NCBI GenBank assembly: GCA_050485425.1
Contig: JBJHBJ010000004.1
Location: 1 to 64,000, forward strand
DNA: 64,000 bases
DNA from: LSCE01 sp050485425
Lineage (GTDB): Bacteria > Pseudomonadota > Gammaproteobacteria > Nitrococcales > Aquisalimonadaceae
Direction: 5' to 3'
A model generated the notes under the pieces. That model worked only from the letters and a program-made list of their open reading frames with translations. It searched no databases and had not been told where the DNA came from. The position numbers were made by a program, and so were the translations under genes. Below are positions 24,959 through 35,464 of this stretch, one piece after another (the first letter of the stretch is position 1; the number at the start of each line of letters is the position of its first letter).

Positions 24959-25905
24959 GTTCGTCCGAAGAACGCGGAGATGCACACCGGCCGGTCATGC
25001 TGACCGAGGTGCTGGAGGGGTTGCAGGTGCAAGGCGACGGTTTCTACGTGGATGGTACGTTCGGCCGCGGCGGGCACTCGGCTGCAATCCTGCGTCAGCT
25101 CGGTCCCGGGGGGCGGCTCTGGATGGTGGACAAGGATCCGGAGGCCGAGGCCGAGGCGCGCCGGCGCTTCTGTGCGGATCCACGTTGCCGGTTTCGTCGT
25201 GGTTCGTTCGCGGAGCTCAGGGGCTGGCTGGACGACGAGGGAACGACGGGACAATTGAGCGGGGTGCTCCTCGATCTCGGAGTCTCCTCCCCCCAACTGG
25301 ACCGCGCCGAGCGCGGTTTCAGTTTTTTACGGGAGGGCCCGCTGGACATGCGCATGGATCCCGAGCGTGGTCCCAGTGCGCGTGAATGGCTGGCCGGGGT
25401 TGATGAACAGGATCTGGCTCGCGTTCTGAAGGTCTATGGAGAAGAGCGCTTTGCGCGCAGGATCGCCTCGCGCATCGTGGCAGCCCGCGGCGCCGGGGAG
25501 CTCCCGGAGACCACCGGCCAGCTCGCCCGACTGGTGGAAGCGGCGATTCCGCGCAAGGAGCGCCACAAACATCCGGCCACGCGCACCTTTCAGGCCTTGC
25601 GCATCGCCGTCAACGGCGAGCTGGAGGAATTGGAGCGGTTTCTCGGCGGTGTCTACGACTGTCTGGCACCAGGCGGGCGGCTGGTGGTGATCAGCTTCCA
25701 TTCGCTGGAGGATCGCATGGTCAAGCAGTTCATCCGGCGCGCCGGAGGTGTCCGTGATCTGCCCAAGGACGTGCCGATCATTCCTGAGGGGTTGCGCCCC
25801 ACGATGCGCGCGATCGGCAAGGCGCAGCGGGCGGATGAAGACGAGATCGCGGTCAATCCCCGTGCGCGCAGCGCGGTGCTTCGTGTCGCGGAGCGGCTGC
25901 AATGA
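24955..25905 (+). CDS. rsmH: 16S rRNA (cytosine-1402-N4)-methyltransferase RsmH
   Basis: SAM-dependent enzyme adding the N4-methyl group to C1402 of 16S rRNA in the P site. The GTG at 24955 overlaps the mraZ stop by 4 bp and gives 316 residues. It starts VSSSEERGDAHRPVMLTEVL, with the family HxPVML motif. Further signatures are YVDGTFGRGGHSAAIL (SAM loop), GVLLDLGVSSPQLD, PLDMRMD, and the C-terminal VVISFHSLEDRMVKQF. A longer start at 24895 would run within mraZ and was rejected. Confidence 0.96.
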   Translation: MSSSEERGDAHRPVMLTEVLEGLQVQGDGFYVDGTFGRGGHSAAILRQLGPGGRLWMVDKDPEAEAEARRRFCADPRCRFRRGSFAELRGWLDDEGTTGQLSGVLLDLGVSSPQLDRAERGFSFLREGPLDMRMDPERGPSAREWLAGVDEQDLARVLKVYGEERFARRIASRIVAARGAGELPETTGQLARLVEAAIPRKERHKHPATRTFQALRIAVNGELEELERFLGGVYDCLAPGGRLVVISFHSLEDRMVKQFIRRAGGVRDLPKDVPIIPEGLRPTMRAIGKAQRADEDEIAVNPRARSAVLRVAERLQ

Positions 25906-26171
25906 CCGGGCAGGGCATCATCGCGCTGGCGCTGGGAGGGGTGGTTGCTCTCAGTGCGGTCGGAGTGGTTTACAGCAAACACGAGAGCAGACGGCTTTTT
26001 TCGGAGCTGGAGCAGGAGAACAGGACCCGCGACGCGCTCGATGCGGAGTGGGGCATGCTGCAGCTGGAACAGGGGGCCTGGGCCACGCACGGACGTATCG
26101 AGAGCGTGGCCAGGGAGAGGCTGGACATGAAGCTGCCCGACCGGGACGAGGTCGAGGTGGTGCGCCAATGA
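25902..26171 (+). CDS. ftsL: Cell division protein FtsL
   Basis: Small bitopic divisome protein working with FtsB and FtsQ to activate FtsWI. 89 residues: a transmembrane helix near the N-terminus (about 5-24, IIALALGGVVALSAVGVVY) and a periplasmic coiled coil (SELEQENRTRDALDAEWGML), ending in the ERLDMKLPDRDE segment typical of FtsL. The ATG overlaps the rsmH stop. FtsB is not encoded here. Confidence 0.93.
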   Translation: MTGQGIIALALGGVVALSAVGVVYSKHESRRLFSELEQENRTRDALDAEWGMLQLEQGAWATHGRIESVARERLDMKLPDRDEVEVVRQ

Positions 26172-26196
26172 GCGGCAACGAGTGGCGGGAGCGCCG

Positions 26197-27915
26197 GTGA
26201 CGGAAGAACGGAACGGCAGGAATCATGGTTTTGCGCGCTGGCGCTATCTGCTGGTGCTGACGGTGTTCGTCTGCCTGGCGGTGAGCACGGTGTGGCGCGC
26301 CATTGATCTGCAGTTCGTGCACACGGACTTCCTGCAGAACCAGGGTGATGCGCGCCACCTGCGGACCATGACCATCCCGGCTCATCGCGGCATGCTGACC
26401 GACCGCACCGGTGAGCCCCTGGCCATCAGCACCCCGGTGGATTCCGTCTGGGCGCATCCCGGCAACCTGCTGGAGGCCGTCGAGCGCGTACCGGAGCTGG
26501 CCGAGGTGCTGGGGCTGGATGGGCGCGCGCTGGTTCAGCGCCTGGAGGCAAGGCAGGGGCGCGAGTTTGTCTACCTTCGCCGGCACGTGACCCCCGAGAT
26601 GGCACGGACGGCCCTGAATCTCGGTCTGCCGGGGGTGGCCGTTCAGCGCGAATACCGGCGCTTCTATCCCGCGGGCGAGGTTGCCGGACATTTGCTTGGG
26701 TTTACCGATATCGATGACGTTGGACTGGAAGGGCTGGAACTCGCCTACGAGAGCTGGTTGCGCGGCCGCCCGGGCTCCAAGCGCGTGCTGCGCGACCGAT
26801 TCGGTCGCGTGATCGGTGATGTGGAGCAGATTCGCGAGCCCCGGCCGGGCCGGGATCTCGCGCTGAGCGTTGACCGCAGGCTGCAGTACGTTGCCTATCG
26901 TGAGCTCAAGCGGGCGGTCACGGCGAACGGCGCTCGCGGAGGTTCTCTGGTTATGCTGGATTCCGCGACCGGTGAGGTGCTGGCCATGGTCAACCAGCCC
27001 ACCTTCAATCCGAACAATCGCAGCCAGCTGGCAGGCGGCGCTCACCGCAATCGCGCGGTCACCGACTATTACGAGCCGGGCTCCACCATCAAGCCGTTCA
27101 CCGTTGCCGCGGCGCTGGAGAGTGGTGAATTCACTCCCGGATCCATGCTGGATACCCAGCCCGGTGTGATGCGCGTGGCCGGTCACACCGTGCGGGACAT
27201 TCGCGATTACGGCCGCATCGACGTGACCACCATGATTACAAAGTCCAGCAACGTGGGGGCGGCCAAGCTGGCTCTGGCGCTCCCGGAGGATGCCGTCTGG
27301 GGCATGCTGGCACGGCTTGGATTCGGCCGGGCGCTGGGAACGGGCTTTCCCGGCGAGTCCGCCGGCGTGCTCGCGGCACAGGCGCCGCGCTCGCAGGTGG
27401 ATCGCGCCACGCTGGCTTTCGGCTACGGGGTTGCCTCCACGCCGTTGCAACTGGCCCAGGCATATGCGGCCATTGCCGCGGACGGCGTGCTGAGACCCAT
27501 TTCCTTTGTACGGCTGGACGAGGCGCCGGACGGCGACGCGGTGATGGCCGCGAAGACCGCAAGAGAGCTGCGCCGCATGCTGGAAATGGCCGTGCAGGAC
27601 GGCGGGACCGGCACCGGGGCGCGCGTTGCCTCGTACCGCGTTGCCGGCAAGACCGGCACGGTGCGCAAGTCTGTCGGCGGCCGCTATTCCGACGATCACT
27701 ATGTGGCATGGTTTGCCGGGATGGCGCCGGCCAGCGATCCGCGGCTGGTCATGGTGGTCATGCTGGACGAACCGGCCGGCGAGGCCTTCTACGGCGGCCA
27801 GGTTGCCGCGCCGGTGTTCGGCGAGGTCATGTCGGCGGCCCTGCGTCTGCTGAACCTGCCGCCGGACGGACTGACCGAGGTGCCGGGTCTGACCGCCATG
27901 GGGGGTGGGCAATGA
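26197..27915 (+). CDS. ftsI: Peptidoglycan transpeptidase FtsI (PBP3)
   Basis: Septum-specific class B penicillin-binding protein. GTG 26197 has GGGAG five bases upstream; the alternative GTG 26182 has no ribosome-binding site. The 572-residue protein has a cytosolic start, one transmembrane helix (about 17-37), a pedestal domain and the transpeptidase domain. The latter has STIK (Ser296 nucleophile), SSN (350-352) and KTGT (485-488). Length fits the family (E. coli 588). A 10-codon open frame (26168-26200) links the ftsL stop to this start and may couple translation. Confidence 0.96.
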   Translation: MTEERNGRNHGFARWRYLLVLTVFVCLAVSTVWRAIDLQFVHTDFLQNQGDARHLRTMTIPAHRGMLTDRTGEPLAISTPVDSVWAHPGNLLEAVERVPELAEVLGLDGRALVQRLEARQGREFVYLRRHVTPEMARTALNLGLPGVAVQREYRRFYPAGEVAGHLLGFTDIDDVGLEGLELAYESWLRGRPGSKRVLRDRFGRVIGDVEQIREPRPGRDLALSVDRRLQYVAYRELKRAVTANGARGGSLVMLDSATGEVLAMVNQPTFNPNNRSQLAGGAHRNRAVTDYYEPGSTIKPFTVAAALESGEFTPGSMLDTQPGVMRVAGHTVRDIRDYGRIDVTTMITKSSNVGAAKLALALPEDAVWGMLARLGFGRALGTGFPGESAGVLAAQAPRSQVDRATLAFGYGVASTPLQLAQAYAAIAADGVLRPISFVRLDEAPDGDAVMAAKTARELRRMLEMAVQDGGTGTGARVASYRVAGKTGTVRKSVGGRYSDDHYVAWFAGMAPASDPRLVMVVMLDEPAGEAFYGGQVAAPVFGEVMSAALRLLNLPPDGLTEVPGLTAMGGGQ

Positions 27916-29414
27916 CGGCCGCGGAGCGCATTCGGGAGACCATGACGCTGGGCCGTGTATTGAGGCATCCGGTGAAGCACGATGTGCCGGTGCAGGGTCT
28001 CAGCGCGGACAGCCGGGATCTGCGTCCGGGATGGATATTCGCAGCCTGCGCCGGCGGGCGTCGGCATGGAGTGGACTTCCTGGGCCAGGCGCTGGCGCAG
28101 CGGCCGGCTGCGGTGTTGTGGGAGCCGGCTGCCGGCGTGCAGGCCCGGGACGTGCGGGCGCTGGGCGAGGCGGCCGGCGTGCCCGAGGTTGCTGTGCCCG
28201 ATCTTGGCAGAAAGCTCGGGCTGCTGGCAGCGCGCGCGTTCCAGGATCCCTCCGCGGCGCTGACCGTGGTGGGCATCACCGGGACGGATGGCAAGACCTC
28301 CGTCTCCCAGTTTCTGGCCCAGGCGCTGCAATCCGCCGGACGCTGCGGTGTCATCGGGACGCTGGGCCATGGCGAGCCCGGTGCCTTGCAGCCCCTGGCG
28401 AATACCACGCCGGATGCGGCCAGGGTGCAGGGTCTGCTGGCCGGTTTCCGCGACAATGGCATGTCCGCCGCAAGCATGGAGGTTTCTTCCCACGGGCTCG
28501 ACCAGGGACGGGTGGAGGGTGTGCGCTTCCATACTGCGGTACTGACCAATTTCGGCCGTGACCATCTGGACTATCACGGCTCCATCGAGGCGTATGCGGA
28601 CGCCAAGCGGCGGCTCTTCGTCGTTCCTGGACTGCGGGTTGCCGTGCTCAATATGGATGATGGCCTGGGCCGCTCCATTCACCGGCAGTTGCCGAAAGAG
28701 GTGCGCTGTATCGGCTATTCCGCCCAGGCTGATGAACACGCCGAGGTGGCGTGCACCAGCCTGGCGTTGCGGTCCGAGGGGATGCGACTGGAAGCAATCA
28801 CCCCTGTCGGACTGGTGGAGGCGGAACTGCCCCTGCTTGGGCGGTTCAACGCCGAGAACGTGCTTGCTGTCATTGCCGTGCTATGCGGCCTGGGTTGGGA
28901 CGCGGCCGCGATCAGCCAGGGCCTGGCGCGTATTCGTCCGGTGCCGGGCCGGATGGAGCGCTTTCTTGGTGAAGGGCGGCCGCTGGTGGTCGTGGACTAT
29001 GCCCATACGGCGGGCGCTCTGGGCGCCGCGCTGGCGGCCTTGCGGGAACACGTGAACGGTCGGGTCTGGTGTGTGTTCGGGTGTGGCGGCCAGCGCGATC
29101 GCGGCAAGCGGCCGTTGATGGCCGCGGCGGCTGAGGCGGGTTCCAACGCGGTGGTGGTGACCGATGACAACCCGCGCGGCGAAGACCCCGATGCCATCGT
29201 CCAGGACATCCTGGAAGGTTTCCGGCGTGGGCCGGCCGTGGTTATCCGGGACCGCCGGCAGGCGATTGCGCAGGCGGTGGCACAGGCAGGCCCGGACGAT
29301 GTCGTGCTGGTGGCCGGCAAGGGCCATGAGGACTATCAGGAAACCGCCGGTGGCCGCACCCATTACAGCGACCGGGAAACCGTGGCCGCACTGCTGGCAG
29401 GAGGTGCGCTGTGA
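27912..29414 (+). CDS. murE: UDP-MurNAc-tripeptide synthetase MurE
   Basis: Mur ligase adding the third stem-peptide residue. ATG 27912 overlaps the ftsI stop (ATGA) and gives 500 residues. ATP site GTDGKTS at 124-130, Mur motifs MEVSSHGLDQGRV and TNFGRDHLDYHG. The DNPR motif near residue 418 (VVVTDDNPRGEDP) specifies meso-diaminopimelate over lysine, as expected in a Gram-negative cell. A much longer frame opening inside ftsI is an artefact. Confidence 0.97.
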   Translation: MTAAERIRETMTLGRVLRHPVKHDVPVQGLSADSRDLRPGWIFAACAGGRRHGVDFLGQALAQRPAAVLWEPAAGVQARDVRALGEAAGVPEVAVPDLGRKLGLLAARAFQDPSAALTVVGITGTDGKTSVSQFLAQALQSAGRCGVIGTLGHGEPGALQPLANTTPDAARVQGLLAGFRDNGMSAASMEVSSHGLDQGRVEGVRFHTAVLTNFGRDHLDYHGSIEAYADAKRRLFVVPGLRVAVLNMDDGLGRSIHRQLPKEVRCIGYSAQADEHAEVACTSLALRSEGMRLEAITPVGLVEAELPLLGRFNAENVLAVIAVLCGLGWDAAAISQGLARIRPVPGRMERFLGEGRPLVVVDYAHTAGALGAALAALREHVNGRVWCVFGCGGQRDRGKRPLMAAAAEAGSNAVVVTDDNPRGEDPDAIVQDILEGFRRGPAVVIRDRRQAIAQAVAQAGPDDVVLVAGKGHEDYQETAGGRTHYSDRETVAALLAGGAL

Positions 29415-30766
29415 TCGAGGCGAGACTGTCCGAAGTGCTGCCGAGGATCGGCGCCGGCCTGCTGGGAGACGACGCCGTGTTCCGCGGGGTGACGCTGGAC
29501 AGCCGCCGCATCGAGCGCGGCAACCTCTTCGTGGCGTTGACCGGGCCGAGATTCGATGGACATGACTACGTCGGCGACGCGTTGTCCTCGGGGGCGGCGG
29601 CGGTGATGGTGGAACAGGCAGTGCGAGGTGCCGAACCGGCCTTGCTGGTGGATGACTGCCGCCAGGCGCTGGGCAGGCTGGGGCGCTGGTGGCGACAGCG
29701 GATGGCGGCCACCGTGGTCGGCATTACCGGCAGCAACGGCAAGACCACGGTCAAGCAGATGGTGCACGGCATCCTTGAGCAGGCTGCTCCGACCTATGCC
29801 ACCGAGGGCAATCTGAACAACGAACTCGGGGTCCCGCTGACCTTGAGCCGGATAGCGCCCGGTCACCGTTATGTCGTGGTGGAGATGGGTGCCAGCGCGG
29901 CGGGCGAGATCGCCTATCTGGCGGGGCTTGCCGAACCGGATGTGGTCGTGGTGACCAACGCCGGCCCGGCACATCTGGAGGGATTCGGCTCGCTGGACGG
30001 CGTGGCGCGTGCCAAGGGCGAACTCTTCCAGGCGCTCGGCCCGGGCGGAACCGCCGTCATCAATGTCGACGATACCTACGCCGGGCTCTGGCGGAGCTTT
30101 GCCTCAGGCCGTGCCGCGCTCGGCTTCGGCTTCTCTGCCGACGCGGATATCCGCGGTATCGAGGCGCTGCGTGGCGGGGTGTTCGAGGTGTGCATCCCCG
30201 CCGGGAAACTTGATATCCGCCTGCCCGTAGCCGGGCGCCACAACCGGATGAATGCGCTCGCCGCCATCGCCGTGGCCGTCGCGCTGGACATTTCCCCGGA
30301 CCACATCCGGACCGGGCTGGAGCGGTTCCGGCCAGCCGGTGGCCGCCTGCAGCGCGTGCCTGCCGCGGGCGGCGGCTGGCTGATCGATGACAGTTACAAC
30401 GCCAACCCGGCCTCGCTTTCCGCCGGTCTGGCGGTGCTACTGGAGCAGCCGGGCGAACCCTGGCTGGTGCTCGGGGACATGGGCGAGCTCGGGGCGGACG
30501 GTGAAGCCATGCATGCCCATGCCGGCCGGGAGGCCCGCCGACTGGGGGTGACGCGGTTGTTCGCGGTGGGCACGCTCAGCCGGGCGGCGGCCGAGGCCTT
30601 CGGCGAAGGCGGCGCGCATTTCGATGACCAGCAGCAACTGATCGACGCCCTGCGCCCGTTGATGGGCGGTGGCGCGGTGGTGCTGGTAAAGGGGTCCCGC
30701 AGCATGGGGCTGGAGCGTGTGGTGGCAGCCCTGGCAAAGCAGGACAAGAACGGGGAGGGCTCCTGA
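29411..30766 (+). CDS. murF: UDP-MurNAc-tripeptide--D-Ala-D-Ala ligase MurF
   Basis: Adds D-alanyl-D-alanine to UDP-MurNAc-tripeptide, finishing the cytoplasmic pentapeptide. 451 residues starting at a GTG that overlaps murE by 4 bp. Signatures: GVTLDSRRIERGNLFVAL at the N-terminal uridine-binding domain, GITGSNGKTTVKQM (ATP loop near residue 107), NLNNELGVPLTL, and DDSYNANPASLSAGL in the C-terminal domain. Confidence 0.97.
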   Translation: MIEARLSEVLPRIGAGLLGDDAVFRGVTLDSRRIERGNLFVALTGPRFDGHDYVGDALSSGAAAVMVEQAVRGAEPALLVDDCRQALGRLGRWWRQRMAATVVGITGSNGKTTVKQMVHGILEQAAPTYATEGNLNNELGVPLTLSRIAPGHRYVVVEMGASAAGEIAYLAGLAEPDVVVVTNAGPAHLEGFGSLDGVARAKGELFQALGPGGTAVINVDDTYAGLWRSFASGRAALGFGFSADADIRGIEALRGGVFEVCIPAGKLDIRLPVAGRHNRMNALAAIAVAVALDISPDHIRTGLERFRPAGGRLQRVPAAGGGWLIDDSYNANPASLSAGLAVLLEQPGEPWLVLGDMGELGADGEAMHAHAGREARRLGVTRLFAVGTLSRAAAEAFGEGGAHFDDQQQLIDALRPLMGGGAVVLVKGSRSMGLERVVAALAKQDKNGEGS

Positions 30767-31848
<1,082 letters not shown>

Positions 31849-31849
<1 letters not shown>

Positions 31850-33198
31850 TGATGGCAGATACCGCAAGGGACAACGGCAGAACGGTGATCGTGGGGCTCG
31901 GGGCCTCCGGGCTCGCGGCCGCGCGCTATCTGTGCGGTCGCGGCGTGCCCGTTGCGGTCGCCGACAGCCGGGTGGCGCCTCCGGGCGTGGACGGCGTGCG
32001 GGCCCTGGATCCGGACCTGCCGCTGCACCTTGGCGGGATCGATCCGGCGTTGCTCCGCTCGGCTGCGGAAGTGGTTCTGAGTCCGGGTATCGCGCCCAAC
32101 CATCCTGCCGTGGCGGCGGCGCTCCAGGCCGGCGTGCCGGTGGTTGGGGAAATGGAACTCTTCGCCCGCATTGCGCGCGCGCCGGTGGTCGCCATTACCG
32201 GCTCCAACGGCAAGAGCACCGTGACCACGCTGGTGGGTGAAATGGCCGCCCGCGGCGGACTGGATGTCGCGGTGGGCGGCAACCTCGGTACTCCGGCGCT
32301 GGACCTCTACCGCGAGCCGGAGCCGGACCTGTATGTGCTCGAGGTTTCCAGCTTCCAGCTCGAGACGCTGTTCAGCCTGCGGCCGATCGCGGCCACCGTC
32401 CTCAATGTGACCGCCGATCATCTGGACCGTCACGGCGACATGGAGGCGTACGCAGCCATCAAATCCGGCATCTACGCCGGTGACGGCCTGATGGTGCTGA
32501 ACCGGGACGACGAGCGGGTGATGCGCATGGCGCAGCCTGGCCGCGCCAGCGTCAGTTTCGGAGCCGATGCGCCGGTTTCCGCGCGCGATTACGGCCTGCG
32601 CCGTGAGCATGGCGACCTCTGGCTGTGCCAGGGTCGGGAGCCGTTGCTGCCGGCGGCAGAGCTGCGCATACGCGGCCGCCATAACCTGGTCAATGCCCTG
32701 GCCGCGCTGGCCTTGGCCGAGCATGCCGGTGTCGAGCGGGGTGCGGCACTGGATGCCTTGCGGGAATTCACCGGGCTGCCGCACCGCATGCAATGGGTGG
32801 CGCACCGGGCCGGCATGGACTGGGTCAATGACTCCAAGGCGACCAACGTCGGCGCCACGCTGGCAGCCATCGAAGGGCTGGAACAGCCTCTGGTCCTGAT
32901 TGCCGGGGGGGACGGCAAGGGGGCCGATTTCACTCCGCTGGGACCGGCGCTGGCGAACCGGGCACGGTGCGCGGTTCTGCTGGGACGGGACGCACCGTTA
33001 CTGGAGCAGGTGCTGGCGCCGGTGGTCCCGGTGGCGCGGGTCAGCGACATGGATGGCGCGGTGCGTCAGGCGGCGGAAATGGGCAGACCGGGTGATCTCG
33101 TGCTGCTGTCCCCGGCCTGCGCCAGCCTGGATATGTACAGCAATTACATGGCCCGGGGCGATGCCTTCGCCGCGGCCGTGGGGAGGCTGCCGGCATGA
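31849..33198 (+). CDS. murD: UDP-MurNAc-L-alanine--D-glutamate ligase MurD
   Basis: Adds D-glutamate to UDP-MurNAc-L-Ala. The first of two adjacent ATGs at 31849 overlaps the mraY stop (TGATG) and gives 449 residues. An N-terminal Rossmann-like uridine-binding domain (VIVGLGASGLAAARYL) comes first. The ATP loop ITGSNGKSTVT lies near residue 118, NVTADHLDRHG and the RIRGRHNLVNALAAL segment follow, and the C-terminal domain opens WVNDSKATNVGAT. An in-frame extension upstream into mraY is not used. Confidence 0.96.
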
Positions 33199-34382
33199 GC
33201 GTGGCGGCAAGACCTTCCGTGAGCGCCGGCATCGGCGGCCTGTTGCTCCCCGACATGGACCGGCGGTTGCTGGCTGCCATCGTGACCATGACGCTGTTCG
33301 GTCTGGTCATGGTTGCCTCGTCCTCGATATCGCTGGCGGAACGTCATCTCGGGGCGCCCTTCTACTACCTGCAGCGGCAACTGTTGTTCGTGGCGATGGC
33401 CTACGCCCTGGGATGGCTGGTGCTCAATACGCCGCTGGCTACCGTGCAGCGCATGAACGGTGTGCTGATGCTGTTTGCGTTGGCGCTCCTGGTGCTGGTG
33501 CTGGTGCCGGGAGTCGGCCGGGAGGTCAACGGGGCCACGCGCTGGATTCCTCTCGGTGTGTTCAATCTGCAGGTCTCCGAGGTGATGAAGCTGGCCATGA
33601 TGGTGTATCTGGCCGCCTTTCTCGTGCGCCGTGGCGAGCAGGTGCGCAACAGCATGACCGGCTTTCTGATTCCCCTGGTGCTGCTGGGCGCCATCAGCCT
33701 GCTGTTGCTGATGCAGCCGGACTTCGGAACCGCGGTGGTCATGGTGGCAACGGGCATGGGGGTGTTGTTCCTTGGCGGTGCGCCGCTGTGGCGGTTCGCA
33801 CTGCTGGCGGCCGGGGCGGTGGGCGCCGGCGTGGCGCTGATCTATGCCTCGCCGTACCGCCTGGAACGGTTGCTGGCGTTCTCAAACCCGTGGGCTGACC
33901 CATTCAACAGCGGCTTTCAGCTGACCCAGTCGCTGATCGCGATCGGGCGGGGCGAGCTGTTCGGTGTCGGCCTGGGCGGCAGCGTGCAGAAGCTGTTCTA
34001 TCTGCCTGAGGCGCACACCGATTTCGTCTTCGCCGTCATGGCCGAGGAGCTGGGGCTGATGGGTATCCTGCTGCTGGTCGGCCTGTACGGCTACATCTGC
34101 TGGCGAGCGATGGCCATCGGCGCCGCTTCCATTGCGGCGAACCGGCCGTTTGCAGGCTTCCTCTGTTTCGGTGTCGGCATCTGGCTGAGCATCCAGGGGT
34201 TCATCAACGTGGGCGTGAACATGGGCCTGTTGCCGACCAAGGGTCTGACACTGCCGCTGATGAGCTACGGGGGCAGCAGCCTGCTGATGACGGTGGTGGC
34301 ACTGGCGCTGGTGCTCAGAGCCAGCCACGAACTGACGCATGCCGCTGATGGGGCGCGCCGGCGCCCGGGGAGGCAGGCATGA
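33195..34382 (+). CDS. ftsW: Septal peptidoglycan polymerase FtsW
   Basis: SEDS-family glycosyltransferase that polymerises lipid II at the division septum with FtsI. 395 residues and about ten transmembrane helices. SEDS landmarks are VNGATRWIPLGVFNLQVSEVMKL (outline), LLMQPDFGTAVVM, GFQLTQSLIAIGRGELFGVGLG (outline), LPEAHTDFVFAVMAEELG (catalytic region) and LPLMSYGGSSLL. Its ATG overlaps the murD stop, and its stop overlaps the murG ATG. Confidence 0.97.
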   Translation: MSVAARPSVSAGIGGLLLPDMDRRLLAAIVTMTLFGLVMVASSSISLAERHLGAPFYYLQRQLLFVAMAYALGWLVLNTPLATVQRMNGVLMLFALALLVLVLVPGVGREVNGATRWIPLGVFNLQVSEVMKLAMMVYLAAFLVRRGEQVRNSMTGFLIPLVLLGAISLLLLMQPDFGTAVVMVATGMGVLFLGGAPLWRFALLAAGAVGAGVALIYASPYRLERLLAFSNPWADPFNSGFQLTQSLIAIGRGELFGVGLGGSVQKLFYLPEAHTDFVFAVMAEELGLMGILLLVGLYGYICWRAMAIGAASIAANRPFAGFLCFGVGIWLSIQGFINVGVNMGLLPTKGLTLPLMSYGGSSLLMTVVALALVLRASHELTHAADGARRRPGRQA

Positions 34383-35464
34383 GCACGCGTCAGGCGCGGC
34401 CGGTACTGATCATGGCCGGGGGAACGGGCGGACATGTCTTCCCCGGTCTTGCGGTGGCCCAGGTGCTGCAGGAACGGGGTGTTCCGGTCATCTGGCTGGG
34501 AACCCGGACGGGACTGGAATCGCGCCTGGTTCCGGCGGCCGGTATCGCCATCGAATGGCTGGAGATCAAGGGGTTGCGCGGCAAGGGGCTGCGTGGCTGG
34601 CTGCTGGCACCGCTCCGGCTGGCGGCGGCAGTGCGCCAGAGTCTGGGCGTGCTGCGACGCCATCAGCCACGGGCGGTGCTCGGCCTGGGCGGTTATGTGG
34701 CAGGGCCGGGCGGGCTGGCAGCCAAGCTGGCTGGCTACCGTCTGGTGCTGCACGAGCAGAACGCAGTGCCGGGGCTCACCAACCGCATGTTGTCGCGGCT
34801 TGCCAGCCGGGTATTGTGCGGTTTCCCGGCAGATTTCCCGAAAGGCGTGCAGGCCCGCGTCGTCGGCAACCCCGTGCGTGAAGCCATCCTCGCCCTGCCG
34901 GCACCGGAGCAGCGTTTCGAAGGGCGCACCGGGCCGCTCCGCCTTCTGGTGATCGGCGGCAGCCTCGGTGCCCAGGTGTTGAACGAGTGCGTGCCCGCCG
35001 CGCTGGCCCGGCTGCCGGAGGAGCAGCGGCCGGTGGTCCGCCACCAGGCCGGCGAGAGAACGCTGGACGTGGCCCTGGACAACTACCGGCGGCACCAGGT
35101 CGAGGCGGAGGTAACGGCTTTCGTGGATGACATGGCAGCGGCATACGGCTGGGCGGATCTGGTCATCTGTCGCGCCGGTGCGCTGACGGTCAGTGAGCTT
35201 GCGGCCGCCGGCGTCGCAGCTTGCCTGGTGCCGTTGCCGCACGCGGTGGACGACCACCAGACCGGCAATGCCCGCTTCCTCGCGAACCGGCAGGCGGCAT
35301 TGCTGTTGCCGCAGCGGGAACTCAATCCGGAGCACCTGGCGCAATTGCTCGAAGAATATGGAGAGGAACGGCGTGCACTGCTGGCGATGGCGCAGCGGGC
35401 GCGGGAACTTGTCCGGCCGCACGCCGCGGACGACGTGGCAGATGCCTGCCTGGAGGCCGCATGA
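34379..35464 (+). CDS. murG: Lipid II synthase MurG
   Basis: Peripheral inner-membrane GT-B glycosyltransferase adding GlcNAc to lipid I. 361 residues: N-terminal acceptor domain with MAGGTGGHVFPGLAVAQ, then GLGGYVAGPGGLAAKLAGY and LHEQNAVPGLTNRML. The C-terminal UDP-GlcNAc domain has VIGGSLGAQVLNE and VICRAGALTVSELAAAG. Overlaps ftsW upstream and murC downstream by 4 bp each. Confidence 0.97.
   Translation: MSTRQARPVLIMAGGTGGHVFPGLAVAQVLQERGVPVIWLGTRTGLESRLVPAAGIAIEWLEIKGLRGKGLRGWLLAPLRLAAAVRQSLGVLRRHQPRAVLGLGGYVAGPGGLAAKLAGYRLVLHEQNAVPGLTNRMLSRLASRVLCGFPADFPKGVQARVVGNPVREAILALPAPEQRFEGRTGPLRLLVIGGSLGAQVLNECVPAALARLPEEQRPVVRHQAGERTLDVALDNYRRHQVEAEVTAFVDDMAAAYGWADLVICRAGALTVSELAAAGVAACLVPLPHAVDDHQTGNARFLANRQAALLLPQRELNPEHLAQLLEEYGEERRALLAMAQRARELVRPHAADDVADACLEAA

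Noticed and set aside
25951..27912. 653-codon minus-strand frame opposite ftsL-ftsI
   Set aside because: FtsI has all three penicillin-binding motifs on the plus strand; the antisense frame is an artefact of GC-rich codon use.
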